Assembly (NCBI RefSeq): GCF_000255705.1
Contig: NZ_JH636442.1
Location: 447,857 to 487,559 of the forward strand
Reading direction: 5' to 3'
DNA length: 39,703 nt
DNA from: Zavarzinella formosa DSM 19928
GTDB lineage: Bacteria > Planctomycetota > Planctomycetia > Gemmatales > Gemmataceae
Positions 8,153-17,180 of the stretch are shown one piece after another (position 1 is the first letter of the stretch; each line of letters begins with the position of its first letter). Under the pieces are notes generated by a model. The model worked only from the letters and a program-made list of their open reading frames with translations, was not told the origin of the DNA and did not search any database. The translations under genes and the position numbers were made by a program.

Positions 8153-8228
8153 GGTCCCGAACGCCGTCCGAACCCGCTTGTGATTCCGACATGGCCTTGG
8201 GACCCTGAAAGTCCCGAGGCTTTTTTTG
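8153..8228 (+). promoter_or_regulatory. Putative transcription attenuator (antiterminator/terminator) of leuA
   Basis: The terminator is a 10-bp stem (8194-8203 with 8211-8220, one G-U pair) around a 7-base loop, followed by seven Ts at 8221-8227. The segment 8153-8160, GGTCCCGA, is complementary to 8197-8204, the left arm of that terminator (8 bp with one G-U). This competing segment begins immediately after the stop codon of the leader ORF. A ribosome completing the peptide would cover 8153-8160 and allow termination; a ribosome stalled on upstream Leu codons would leave it free to pair and block the terminator. This is the classical amino-acid attenuation layout, deduced here by eye. Confidence 0.65.
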
Positions 8229-8255
8229 TTTCTCCACCCAAGGAGTTTGCCTGTC

Positions 8256-9842
8256 ATGGCCGCGCCGAGTGATCCGAATCGCGTGCTGATTTTCGACACC
8301 ACCTTGCGAGACGGCGAGCAGTCCCCCGGCTGCTCGATGAATCTTGCCGAGAAGCTCGAAATGGCGCGCGCGCTACGGGATCTTGGCGTGGACGTGATCG
8401 AGGCGGGATTCCCCATTGCCTCCCCCGGCGACTTTGAATCGGTGCAGGCGATTGCCCGCGAGATTCAAGGGCCGATTATCGCCGGATTGGCGCGGTGCAA
8501 CTTCGCGGACATCGACCGGGCCGGCGAGGCTCTGCGGGAAGCGACCAACAAACGCATCCACGTGTTCTTGGCCACCAGCGCCATCCACCGCGAATTCAAA
8601 CTGAAGATGACGCGGGAAGAAATCATCAACCGCGCGGTCGAGGGAGTCGCGCGGGCCAAGAAATACTGTGACGACGTGGAATTCTCCCCCGAGGATGCCG
8701 CCCGTACTGAATTGGATTTCCTCGCCGAAGTGTGCGAGAAAGCCGTCGAGGCCGGGGCCACAACGCTGAACATTCCGGACACCGTGGGCTATGCCGTGCC
8801 GTCCCACTATGCGGACATCATCCGGCATTTGAAGAAAAACGTTCGCGGCTCGGACAAGGTCGTCTACAGCGTCCATTGCCACAACGACCTCGGGCTGGCC
8901 GTGGCGAACAGTCTCGCCGCTTTGCTGGAAGGCGCCAGACAGGTGGAATGCACCGTCAACGGCATCGGCGAACGGGCGGGGAACACGGCCCTCGAAGAAA
9001 TCGTGATGGCGATGCGCACTCGTGAGGATTACTACAAACTCACCACCAACATCAACACCCGGTTGCTGGTTCCCACCAGCCGCAAGCTCTCGATGGTCAC
9101 CGGGATGCAAGTGCAGCGGAATAAGGCCATCGTCGGGCAGAATGCCTTCGCCCATGAGGCAGGCATCCACCAAGACGGCATGCTCAAAAACCCGAGCACC
9201 TACGAGATCATGCGGCCGGAGGATGTCGGCATCCCGTCCACGGATTTGGTGTTGGGCAAGCACAGTGGCCGCCATGCCCTGAAGGCCCGCATCCAAGACC
9301 TCGGTTACACCGTGGATGAATCACAACTCCAACGCATCTTCGAGGCGTTCAAGGTGCTGGCCGACCGCAAGAAAAGCATCTACGATGCGGACATCGAAGC
9401 TTTGGTGGACAATCAACTCCACTCCGGCGCGAGCGAGGCGTGGCAGTTGGTGAACTTCTCCTGCAATGCCAGTTTTGGCGTGCCGCCAACGGCCGCCGTT
9501 AGCTTGAAACATGCCGATGGCCGGACGGTTTGCGAACCCGCCGTGGGCGACGGCCCGGTGGATGCAGTGCTCAAGTCCATCCAACGAGGCACCGGGATCG
9601 ATCTGAAGGTGACCGATTACCGGGTGCGAAGCGTGACGGGTGGTTTGGACGCCCAAGGCGAGGCGTTGGTGGAAGTGGAATACGACAACCGCAAGCTCAG
9701 CGGCCGGGGCGTCAACACCAACGTGATTGAGGCGAGCGCGCTGGCTTTTTTGCAGGTGATTAACCGAATCGCTTTGCGGCAGGTTCGTCCCCGCATGAAA
9801 CCTTCGGACCACGTTCCGCAGGAAGTGGTCCCGGCTGTTTGA
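8256..9842 (+). CDS. leuA: 2-isopropylmalate synthase
   Basis: LeuA condenses acetyl-CoA with 2-oxoisovalerate, the first committed step of leucine synthesis. The product is 528 residues from the ATG at 8256, which has AAGGAG 10 bases upstream; an in-frame TTG at 8226 is less likely. The TIM barrel (about 9-280) shows [13 protein letters not shown], the metal-binding [13 protein letters not shown] and [13 protein letters not shown]. After the linker helices comes the LeuA C-terminal regulatory domain (about 395-520, ending [18 protein letters not shown]), which usually mediates leucine feedback inhibition. No leuBCD genes lie beside it. Expression is probably controlled by the leader upstream, giving both transcriptional and allosteric leucine control. 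Confidence 0.95.
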   Translation: MAAPSDPNRVLIFDTTLRDGEQSPGCSMNLAEKLEMARALRDLGVDVIEAGFPIASPGDFESVQAIAREIQGPIIAGLARCNFADIDRAGEALREATNKRIHVFLATSAIHREFKLKMTREEIINRAVEGVARAKKYCDDVEFSPEDAARTELDFLAEVCEKAVEAGATTLNIPDTVGYAVPSHYADIIRHLKKNVRGSDKVVYSVHCHNDLGLAVANSLAALLEGARQVECTVNGIGERAGNTALEEIVMAMRTREDYYKLTTNINTRLLVPTSRKLSMVTGMQVQRNKAIVGQNAFAHEAGIHQDGMLKNPSTYEIMRPEDVGIPSTDLVLGKHSGRHALKARIQDLGYTVDESQLQRIFEAFKVLADRKKSIYDADIEALVDNQLHSGASEAWQLVNFSCNASFGVPPTAAVSLKHADGRTVCEPAVGDGPVDAVLKSIQRGTGIDLKVTDYRVRSVTGGLDAQGEALVEVEYDNRKLSGRGVNTNVIEASALAFLQVINRIALRQVRPRMKPSDHVPQEVVPAV

Positions 9843-9848
9843 CGGCGG

Positions 9849-10415
9849 TTATTTGGAAACAGAGTCGTTCAGCATTTTGACATATGCCCGCATCCAGGCC
9901 GGATTGTCGTGCCAGGTGCGGGCGGTCACGAGGTTACGGCTCACGACCACTTCGGCATTTTCGTAGTGGCCGCCAAAAGACTCCACGTCCAGTTGGCACT
10001 TGGCCACCGTCGTGGCGGTCAATCCCTTCAGCACACCGGCGGCCGCGACAATTTCAATTCCATGACACACCGAGGCGACCGGTTTGTTGGCCTCGAACAT
10101 CGCCCGTGTGAGTTTCAACAAATCTGCGTCGTAGCGGATATACTCAGGCGCCCGGCCGCCGCTAATCACCATGCCGACGTATTTGGCCGGATCCGCATCC
10201 TTGAAGGCGATGTCGGCGGCGAGTTTGTAGCCCGGCGATTCGATGGTGATATCCCATTCCGGGTGGCGGTCGTGCTGGACGAGGTGATAGACCCGTTTCG
10301 CCGGACCGGCGACGTGGACCGTGTAGCCTTCTTCTTGAAGGCGGTGCAGCGGGTAAAACGTATCCAGCACCTCGGCGGCGTCGCCGATAATCAGCAGCAC
10401 ATTTCCCTTGCTCAT
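9849..10415 (-). CDS. DJ-1/PfpI family protein
   Basis: This 188-residue cytoplasmic protein has the class I amidotransferase-like fold of the DJ-1/PfpI superfamily. Visible are the first strand VLLIIGDAAEVLDTFYP (the residue after it in many members is an acidic catalytic neighbour), VISGGRAPEYIRYD, and the nucleophile elbow ASVCHGIEIVAAAG with the expected Cys-His pair. Members include glyoxalases/deglycases and intracellular peptidases; the reaction here cannot be assigned. GGAAGA precedes the ATG. The gene converges on leuA with only 6 bases between stops and is divergent from mobA with a 67-base shared promoter region. Confidence 0.88.
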   Translation of the reverse strand: MSKGNVLLIIGDAAEVLDTFYPLHRLQEEGYTVHVAGPAKRVYHLVQHDRHPEWDITIESPGYKLAADIAFKDADPAKYVGMVISGGRAPEYIRYDADLLKLTRAMFEANKPVASVCHGIEIVAAAGVLKGLTATTVAKCQLDVESFGGHYENAEVVVSRNLVTARTWHDNPAWMRAYVKMLNDSVSK

Positions 10416-10482
10416 GGGAGATTCTTCCGTTACGGGTGGAGATAGATTCGCATTCTATGCCGACCGGCGGCGGAGGTCGTTC

Positions 10483-11082
10483 GTGAAAGTGGCCGGGGTG
10501 GTTTTGTGCGGCGGACAGAGTTCCCGAATGGGCTCGCCGAAGGCATTGCTGCGGTTGGGCGAGGAAACCTTTCTTGAGCGAACGGTCCGGATCGTCCACG
10601 CCGTCGTCCAACCCGTGTTGGTGGTCGCCTCCAGCGAACAAGAACTGCCGCCGTTGGTTTTGGACGATGTGGCCATCCTGCGGGAAACCAAGGATCACGA
10701 GGGACCGCTGGCCGGGTTTCTCACGGGGTTGACGCACATGACCGATGCCGTCGATGCCGTGTATCTGAGTTCGTGTGACATGCCGTTGCTAAAACCGGAG
10801 TTTGTTCGTCGGATGACGGAATCCCTCGGCGATTTCGACATCGTCATTCCCAAAACCGGAGGGCGGTTCCACCCGTTGGCGGCTGTTTATCACAAGCGAG
10901 TGATCGTCCGGGCGATCCCCCTGTATGCGGACGGCCACCGGCGTATGACGACCCTGTTGGACAATCACCGGGTGCGCGTGTTAGAAGAAAGTGATTTCGC
11001 GGACATCGACCCCGGCTTGGACTCGCTGCGAAATGTGAACACGCCGGAAGAGTATGCCGCCGTGCTGGCGCGGTTTCAATGA
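10483..11082 (+). CDS. mobA: Molybdenum cofactor guanylyltransferase
   Basis: MobA transfers GMP to molybdopterin to form the Mo-bis-MGD cofactor. The 199-residue protein starts at GTG 10483, with GGAGGT 5 bases upstream, and opens directly with the nucleotidyltransferase signature VVLCGGQSSRMGSPKALL. LSSCDMPLL carries the metal-binding Asp-Met-Pro. The C-terminal part (FHPLAAVYHK, FADIDPGLDSLRNVNTPEEY) is typical of MobA and helps separate it from other NTP transferases such as MocA. No other molybdopterin gene is in the window. The upstream in-frame ATG at 10408 would overlap the divergent PfpI gene and is disfavoured. Confidence 0.88.
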   Translation: MKVAGVVLCGGQSSRMGSPKALLRLGEETFLERTVRIVHAVVQPVLVVASSEQELPPLVLDDVAILRETKDHEGPLAGFLTGLTHMTDAVDAVYLSSCDMPLLKPEFVRRMTESLGDFDIVIPKTGGRFHPLAAVYHKRVIVRAIPLYADGHRRMTTLLDNHRVRVLEESDFADIDPGLDSLRNVNTPEEYAAVLARFQ

Positions 11083-11083
11083 T

Positions 11084-11962
11084 TCAAGACGGGTGTTTCG
11101 CGGGCGGCACCACCGGTCGGCCATCGTCATCAAGCAAGACCGCGACGGGGAGTGGTTTTGTCGGCACGGGTTTTGGTTTTGCGGGGGCTGGCTTGGCCTC
11201 CGGTTCAGGTTCGGGAAGCTGATCCCGCATGAACCAGGCTCCGATGGCGATGAGCAGTCCGCAGGCTGTTCCAATGGCGGTCAGCGAGAGAATCACCCGG
11301 CGAAACGGGAATTGCTTCCAGTCGTCAGGGATTTCGCGGCCAAATTGATTCAATGCGAGCAAGGCAATCCCGCCCAGCACGACGGGGACAAGACTTCGAT
11401 AGGCCCATCGGGTATGCGGCGTGGTCCATTGCCCTTTCATCCACAAGGCGACGGCCAGCAACGCCAGGCCGAGCGTGATGCCGATTTGCAGGAAGATTTC
11501 CTGAGTGGTCCACGGTCTGGCTTCCTCGGGAATCTCATCCCGGAACCACGCCACTCCCAGCCACGCGGCCGCGACGACGCAACCGAGGCCGGCGAGCCGG
11601 CAAAGCCATTTGGCAAGCGGATCGTTCACCCAATGGGCCGAGAGAAACACAAACGCCCAACAGCCGAGGATTCCAAGAATGGCGGCTCGCTGGAGTGGTT
11701 CTTGTTCGGTGAAGGGAAGCAGCCAGGCGAGGAGATAATCACCGAGTCCCCGACCGGTGACATGAAGCCCGACAGCCAGCAAGCCGATGGCGGCCGATCC
11801 CCAGACCGCCGCCCACGCACCGCCGGTGTTTTTCGCCCGGCGCATCGCGGAAAAAGCGAACAAGCCGAAAAACAACGCCCCGGCCACGAAGTAAAGTTGT
11901 CGGCTGGAGAGGCCGACGCCAACGTAGGCTCCGAGATCGAATTCGCCCGGCTCGGGTGGCAT
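11084..11962 (-). CDS. Hypothetical multi-spanning membrane protein
   Basis: A 292-residue protein with about seven or eight hydrophobic helices between residues 20 and 245 (for example LYFVAGALFFGLFAF, AAVWGSAAIGLLAVGL, LVPVVLGGIALLAL, TAIGTACGLLIAIGAWF). A Pro/Lys-rich hydrophilic tail (about 250-292) follows. No transporter or enzyme motif is recognisable. GGAG lies 7 bases before the ATG. It is 24 bases downstream of the zinc-ribbon membrane protein on the same strand, so the two are likely co-transcribed and may work together at the membrane. It converges with mobA, one base apart. Confidence 0.7.
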   Translation of the reverse strand: MPPEPGEFDLGAYVGVGLSSRQLYFVAGALFFGLFAFSAMRRAKNTGGAWAAVWGSAAIGLLAVGLHVTGRGLGDYLLAWLLPFTEQEPLQRAAILGILGCWAFVFLSAHWVNDPLAKWLCRLAGLGCVVAAAWLGVAWFRDEIPEEARPWTTQEIFLQIGITLGLALLAVALWMKGQWTTPHTRWAYRSLVPVVLGGIALLALNQFGREIPDDWKQFPFRRVILSLTAIGTACGLLIAIGAWFMRDQLPEPEPEAKPAPAKPKPVPTKPLPVAVLLDDDGRPVVPPAKHPS

Positions 11963-11986
11963 CGGATTTCTCCGGGATTGCGGAAA

Positions 11987-12862
11987 TCAACCGGCCTGTT
12001 GTTCGGCCCGTTCCTTGAACCCCTCGCGGACAGCGGGTTTCAACATCACAATGATGCACCAGACCCCCACGAAAGAGATCAAGCCGATGGCGACGGCCAT
12101 CATCAACCCCGCCGGGCCGAACAGCAAGATGAAGAACCCCGCCGCCATGATGCAAATCGGCATGTAGATCACAATGGCCATGATCGAGCCAATCATGGCC
12201 ATTGTGAAGGATCTGAGGTCGTGCAACCGGGAGGCTCCCGCACACATCACCCCGCCGAGGCAAAACACGATGAAGTCAAAAATCAGCAGGGTAATTTGCG
12301 GCCGGATGAACGGCCGGATCGGGGAAACCTCGCAGAAGATCAACGGGAAGATGTCAAAAAACGCCTTGGCGATGGCGCAGATGCAACTGAAGATACCAAG
12401 CCGTAACAGCCAGTTAGAGGCGTTGACGGTGAGGTACATCGCCGGGCCAACCTTGCTCTTGGCGAATTTGTCCCGCAGGCTCCCGAAGTTGATTTCGGGA
12501 GCAGCTTCTTCCTTTTTCTCGGTGAGAACGCCGTACTGCCCCTTGCTGTCTTCCTCTTCCTCGGCCGCTTTTTCTTCCTTCTTTTGGGCGGCAGTCGGCG
12601 CTTTCGGTTTGTCATCCACCGGATCAGCCGCCAGACCAATGGGGCCGTCCTCGTCTTCGTAGACCACTTTTTTGGCGGCCGGTTTTGGCGGCGGGGGCGG
12701 CGGTTCGCCCGCCAAGCCGATGGTTTCTTCTTTGGGTTCTTCGGGGAGGGCTTTCGGGGCGAAGACAAAGGCGCACTTCGGGCACTTCAGCTTTTTCCCC
12801 GCCGGGACGGCTTCGGCCCGTTTCAGGATCGCTTCGCATTCAGGACATTGATAACGCGGCAT
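11987..12862 (-). CDS. Zinc-ribbon membrane protein of unknown function
   Basis: The 291-residue protein begins with a small zinc-ribbon-like module, YQCPECEAIL then KLKCPKCAFVF (CxxC-x19-CxxC; similar to MJ0042-type ribbons often seen at planctomycete N-termini). A Pro/Glu/Lys-rich linker (about 40-125) follows. The C-terminal half has about four hydrophobic helices (about 150-280, including LLIFDFIVFCLGGVMC and GFFILLFGPAGLMMAVAI). The N-terminal ribbon would face the cytoplasm. No catalytic motif is seen. It heads a probable two-gene unit with the membrane protein downstream. Confidence 0.75.
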   Translation of the reverse strand: MPRYQCPECEAILKRAEAVPAGKKLKCPKCAFVFAPKALPEEPKEETIGLAGEPPPPPPKPAAKKVVYEDEDGPIGLAADPVDDKPKAPTAAQKKEEKAAEEEEDSKGQYGVLTEKKEEAAPEINFGSLRDKFAKSKVGPAMYLTVNASNWLLRLGIFSCICAIAKAFFDIFPLIFCEVSPIRPFIRPQITLLIFDFIVFCLGGVMCAGASRLHDLRSFTMAMIGSIMAIVIYMPICIMAAGFFILLFGPAGLMMAVAIGLISFVGVWCIIVMLKPAVREGFKERAEQQAG

Positions 12863-12914
12863 CTAAAGGGAACCCCGCGATGAACGATGGGAGGATGATA
12901 CTGTTTACAGTATT

Positions 12915-14015
12915 CTACTCACCGACTTTTTGCCAGACGCTAATGACGGCATCCTGTCCCAACACCTCGACGCCGAACTGCCTTTGCGGAATCCAGCCGT
13001 ATCCCTTGATCGCTTCCCGCAAGACATCCTGCTCCATCACCAAGAAGACGGCCTTCCCGCCCGGTTTCAAAACACGGTGGTATTCCCGCACGGCGGCTTT
13101 GTAAAGCGGGCCGATGTCTTCCGGGGTGCTTAATTGCTTGCCGAACGGGGGGTTGGAAATGATGCGGTCCACCGATTCCGTGGCAATTGGCAATCGCCGG
13201 GCGTCCCAATGGGCGATCACGGCCGGGCCGACCCGCTTGATATTGCTGGCGCAAGCCCGCAACGTGTTCATCTCGATGTCGCCGCCCCAAGTCTCAATCC
13301 GGCCCTCTTGTTGTTGTTTGCCAATGATGATTTGCTCGCAAATGATCGTCCCGGCCCCGCACATCGGGTCAAGCATCACTTGCCCCGGCCCGGCCCCCGC
13401 CAGACGCACCATCGCGGCCGCCATCGTCGGTCGCAGCGAGGCCGGAAGGTGTTCTACCTTGTAAGACTTGTGCCGCATGGTTTTATCGGATAAACGCACG
13501 CCGCAGGTGGCCATCCGGCCCCGGATGGTCAGCCAGACTTCGAGGAAGGTATTGTCCTCGGCCGCGTTCCATGTGACCGGGATAAACGGGGCAAGTCCTT
13601 GCCGAAAAGCCTTACTCGCATCCGTTCGGCGGTAACCGTGCTGGCCGTTCATCTGCGTGACGACGCGGTAGGTGGGCCGTCCTTTCGCCTTGGGCCGGAT
13701 CGATTGATGCAATCCGAAAAGGTGCTGCCACGGGGCCTGCTTCTCGGTCCACATCTTGATTTGCTTGAGGTCTTCGGCCCGGTAGGTGAGGGTGTCGGTC
13801 CCCCAAGCCAACAGGAAAACATCCTCCACCGTGCGGAGGTGGAGCAGTTCGGGGATGATCTCCTCGATCTTGAAGACAACGATGCCTTTCTCGGCCTTTT
13901 TGACCTCGCCGCCGAGTTCCTTGGTGATTTCATCGGCGGCGATGGACTCCAGCCCGGAGTGAACCATCGCATAACAGGCCGGGGTTCCCCGGTTTGATTT
14001 GCCCGTGCGGGACAT
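12915..14015 (-). CDS. THUMP domain class I SAM-dependent RNA methyltransferase
   Basis: The N-terminal half (about 12-170) fits a ferredoxin-like/THUMP RNA-binding module: CYAMVHSGLESIAADEITK at the start and THUMP-like FRQGLAPFIPV further on. The C-terminal Rossmann domain has LDPMCGAGTIICE as the SAM-binding loop and SNPPFGKQL as the catalytic N-P-P-F motif, used for N2-guanine methylation by the Trm14/TrmN and RlmL families. A tRNA or rRNA guanine-N2 methyltransferase is therefore likely; the target base is not decidable. I chose the ATG at 14015 (366 residues). ATG 14087 and TTG 14090 are in frame, but neither has a good ribosome site and the extra residues look unconserved. Confidence 0.85.
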   Translation of the reverse strand: MSRTGKSNRGTPACYAMVHSGLESIAADEITKELGGEVKKAEKGIVVFKIEEIIPELLHLRTVEDVFLLAWGTDTLTYRAEDLKQIKMWTEKQAPWQHLFGLHQSIRPKAKGRPTYRVVTQMNGQHGYRRTDASKAFRQGLAPFIPVTWNAAEDNTFLEVWLTIRGRMATCGVRLSDKTMRHKSYKVEHLPASLRPTMAAAMVRLAGAGPGQVMLDPMCGAGTIICEQIIIGKQQQEGRIETWGGDIEMNTLRACASNIKRVGPAVIAHWDARRLPIATESVDRIISNPPFGKQLSTPEDIGPLYKAAVREYHRVLKPGGKAVFLVMEQDVLREAIKGYGWIPQRQFGVEVLGQDAVISVWQKVGE

Positions 14016-14130
14016 GAGTTCGGTCAGCCAATCATGGTGAAAGTTCGTGATGTCCGCTCGACGACTTGCGCGCTGGCGTTCAAACATCAATCAACTGACA
14101 ATGATATGGATTGGGGCGACGGAAAAAGCA

Positions 14131-17097
14131 TTACTCGGTCGTCGGTGCGAAACCCCGGCGCATGGTGTTCTCGGTAATCACACGGGGCAGCACGAATTGA
14201 AGCAGATAATCCGGGCCGCCGGCCTTGGAGCCAATGCCGGAAAGCTTGAACCCGCCAAACGGTTGCCGGTCCACCAGCGCCCCGGTGATTTTGCGGTTGA
14301 TGTATAAATTGCCAACTCGGAATTGCCGTTTCACCCGCTCGATGTTGTTGGGGCTGCGGGAGAAGAAACCGCCGGTCAGGGCGTACTTCGTCCCGTTGGC
14401 GATTTGCAGGGCCTCATCCAAATCCTTGGCCCGGATGACCGCCAACACCGGCCCGAAAATCTCCTCTTGGCCGAGCATCGAATTTGGCGAGACATCCGTG
14501 AACACATGCGGGGCGATGAAACTTCCTTGCTCCTTCAAATCGCCGAGTTCGCCCGCATAGGCGAGCGTCGCCTCTTTCTTGCCAGCCTCAATCATCGACA
14601 GGATTCGCTGCCGAGCTTCTTCGTCAATGACCGGCCCCAAAGAAGCTCCCGGCGAATCGGCGGCGGCGACGGTCAGGCTTTTCGCAGCCTCGATCAACCG
14701 ATTGACGAATACTTCGTAAACCGGTTCGAGAACAATGGCCCGCGATCCGGCCGAGCATTTCTGCCCGGCATAGCCGAAAGCACTGTCAACGGCCGCCTTC
14801 ACGGCTTCGTCGAGATCGGCGTCCGCGTCAACGATGAAGGCATTTTTGCCCCCCATCTCGGCGATCACCCGTTTCACATGATGCTGAACATTGGTCGGCG
14901 TGGCCGAGGCTGAATGGTTGATTGACAATCCGACATTTAACGACCCGGTGAAGGCAATCACGGCCACATCCGGGTGATTCACCAATGTCGGCCCGACTTC
15001 TTCTCCCACACCCGGCAGGTAATTCACTACCCCGCGAGGCAATCCGGCTTGCTGGATGACCTCCATCAACTTTGAGGCAATCACCGGGGTTTGCTCGGCC
15101 GGTTTCATGATGACTGTGTTTCCGGTGACAACGGCGGCGGCCGTCATTCCACACAAGATCGCCAGCGGGAAGTTCCAAGGCGAGATCACCACCGCCACGC
15201 CGCGGGGTTCGTAAAAATAGTGGTTGTCCTCCCCCGGCACATTGCGATCATGCGGCTTGGCCAGCCGGATCATTTCAGCGGCGTAGTACTCGCAAAAGTC
15301 GATGGCCTCGGCCACATCCGCATCGGCTTCCCGCCACGGTTTTCCGGCTTCCAGAACCATCCATGCCGACAGTTCAAACCGGCGGTCCCGCATCACACGG
15401 GCCATCTTTCGCAGATATCCGGCCCGCTCTTCGGGGCTGACATCCCGCCATGTATCAAAGGCTGCTTTCGCGGCTTGGATGGCTTCCACAGCCTGTTTGG
15501 GCGTGGCCTTGGAGCAACGGCCGACGATTTGCTTCGTGTTCGACGGATTCACCGAGTCGATGAAATGCGTCATCATCACGGGACGGTCGTTGATGATGAG
15601 CGGATACGTCCGGCCAAAGAAGTGCCGCACCCGGTCGAGGGCGGCCGACATCTTTCGCCGGGTTTCCTCGCGGGAAAAGTCCGAAAGTGGTTCGTTGCGA
15701 AAAGATGGGGTCGGTGCGTGCTGTCCGTTCTTTGGCGAATGGTTGACGGCCGACGGGTTCATAAGCAGTTTCTCTTCGGTGGTGTCCCCGCCGGAACTAG
15801 CCCGGAGGAATGATTCGTTGGAGGTGTTTTCCAGCAGACGACGGACGAGATACGCCATTCCCGGCAACAACCGGCCGTAGGGGGTGTAAATTCGCACCCG
15901 CCGGTTCATGTTCACCAGAACGTCCTTGAATTCATCCCCCATGCCGTAGAGCATTTGAAACTCGTAGGCTTCCGGGGGAACGCTATATTCCTCGGCCAGC
16001 GACAAGGCGGCCGAGATGCTTCGCACGTTATGGCTGCCAAAGGCAGGCCGCAGGTGCCGATAGTTTTCCATCAGAAAGCGAGTGCAACGCTCGAAACATT
16101 CGTCTGATTCGTGTTTCTTCATCCACACAGGGACTGGCCAGTCGTTTTGGGCGGCGATCACCGTTTCGTAATCCCAATAAGCCCCTTTCACCAACCGAAT
16201 CCAAACCGGCGAACCGCGCTCTTTCACCCAGGCGAGCAGTTGCTCCAGATCGTGTTCGGTGTCCTTGAGGTACGCCTGAACGGCGATGCCCGCGTGCGGC
16301 CAATCCCGGAATTCCGGCTCGGAGAGGATGGTTCGGAAAATGTGGAGCGTTGTGTCCTTGAAGGAATACTGCTCCATGTCGAAGTTGACGATGGCCCCCG
16401 TTTGTCGGGCCAGCCGAAGAATCGGCCGCAAGCGTTGGCAGACGATCCGGGTGGTTCCCTCCGGGTCGATGGGGTCGAACTGGCTGAACAGGGCCGACAG
16501 TTTCACGGAGACGTTCACACGAGGCATCGGTCCTTGATGGTCGCGGTCGATGAGCGGAACTTCCGGCCAGTCGTTGATTAGTCGCAGGCCATTGAGAAGG
16601 TCGATGTACTGCCGCTGGACGCCATCGGCTTCCGCTTCGGTGATGGTTGCCTCGCCGAGCAAATCCACCGTGAAGGAGAGTTTTCGTTGGCGTTGCTGGC
16701 GAATGGATTCCAACACTTCCGGGACATTCGACCCGGCGATGAAGCGGCGGGCCAGATGTTCCGCGTTGGTGCGGGCGGCCCAAGCCAGCATCCGGCCGCC
16801 AAGACCGCGAGCGGGGAGAAGATTGACTCCGGCGCGAATCCACCACGGCACGGCATTCTCAGCCTGACCGAGATATTCCCGGAGGTGTTGGGCAATCGCG
16901 GCCGGATCCGTCAACCGGGGCAGGGCATCCACAAAGCGGAACAATTGCACCTTCAGCGATTCATCGCTCATCGTCCAGTTCATCAGACGATCATCCACCC
17001 ATGCGGCCGTGAAGGCCGGAGGACCGTGCCGGTCCACGCGGGCGAAGATCTCCCGGCCATAGGCAAGCGTCCGGCGTTCTCGTTCTCCGGCCGTCAT
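14131..17097 (-). CDS. putA: Bifunctional proline dehydrogenase / L-glutamate-gamma-semialdehyde dehydrogenase
   Basis: PutA oxidises proline to glutamate in two steps using FAD and NAD. At 988 residues it is the short PutA type, without the N-terminal ribbon-helix-helix DNA-binding domain, so autoregulation is not expected. The proline dehydrogenase barrel (about 90-450) has FDMEQYSFKDTT, RLVKGAYWDYE, FGSHNVRS and the C-terminal proline/FAD helix motif ENTSNESFLR. The aldehyde dehydrogenase domain (about 500-965) has SPWNFPLAILCG, VIMKPAEQTP, AFTGSLNVG, the general-base Glu in VIAEMGGKNAFIVD and the catalytic Cys in GYAGQKCSAGSR. I used the ATG at 17097 because GGGAG sits 7 bases upstream; the ATG at 17103 would be too close to it. 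Confidence 0.95.
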   Translation of the reverse strand: MTAGERERRTLAYGREIFARVDRHGPPAFTAAWVDDRLMNWTMSDESLKVQLFRFVDALPRLTDPAAIAQHLREYLGQAENAVPWWIRAGVNLLPARGLGGRMLAWAARTNAEHLARRFIAGSNVPEVLESIRQQRQRKLSFTVDLLGEATITEAEADGVQRQYIDLLNGLRLINDWPEVPLIDRDHQGPMPRVNVSVKLSALFSQFDPIDPEGTTRIVCQRLRPILRLARQTGAIVNFDMEQYSFKDTTLHIFRTILSEPEFRDWPHAGIAVQAYLKDTEHDLEQLLAWVKERGSPVWIRLVKGAYWDYETVIAAQNDWPVPVWMKKHESDECFERCTRFLMENYRHLRPAFGSHNVRSISAALSLAEEYSVPPEAYEFQMLYGMGDEFKDVLVNMNRRVRIYTPYGRLLPGMAYLVRRLLENTSNESFLRASSGGDTTEEKLLMNPSAVNHSPKNGQHAPTPSFRNEPLSDFSREETRRKMSAALDRVRHFFGRTYPLIINDRPVMMTHFIDSVNPSNTKQIVGRCSKATPKQAVEAIQAAKAAFDTWRDVSPEERAGYLRKMARVMRDRRFELSAWMVLEAGKPWREADADVAEAIDFCEYYAAEMIRLAKPHDRNVPGEDNHYFYEPRGVAVVISPWNFPLAILCGMTAAAVVTGNTVIMKPAEQTPVIASKLMEVIQQAGLPRGVVNYLPGVGEEVGPTLVNHPDVAVIAFTGSLNVGLSINHSASATPTNVQHHVKRVIAEMGGKNAFIVDADADLDEAVKAAVDSAFGYAGQKCSAGSRAIVLEPVYEVFVNRLIEAAKSLTVAAADSPGASLGPVIDEEARQRILSMIEAGKKEATLAYAGELGDLKEQGSFIAPHVFTDVSPNSMLGQEEIFGPVLAVIRAKDLDEALQIANGTKYALTGGFFSRSPNNIERVKRQFRVGNLYINRKITGALVDRQPFGGFKLSGIGSKAGGPDYLLQFVLPRVITENTMRRGFAPTTE

Positions 17098-17180
17098 TCC
17101 CATTCTCCCGGCTTGCTACCCATGAACACGTCCTCTTTCTAAGATCAGGTGGACGACTCACCGACCGGAAAGCACCTTCC

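Noticed and set aside
8091-8228. T-box riboswitch controlling leuA
   Set aside because: No T-box bulge sequence or specifier-loop architecture is visible; the Leu-rich ORF and simple competing stems fit ribosome-mediated attenuation better.
11054-12406. 450-codon open frame on the plus strand
   Set aside because: It runs antisense to two membrane proteins; its product is a Gly/Arg/His/Asp-rich mix without motifs, whereas the minus frames show clear helices and a zinc ribbon.
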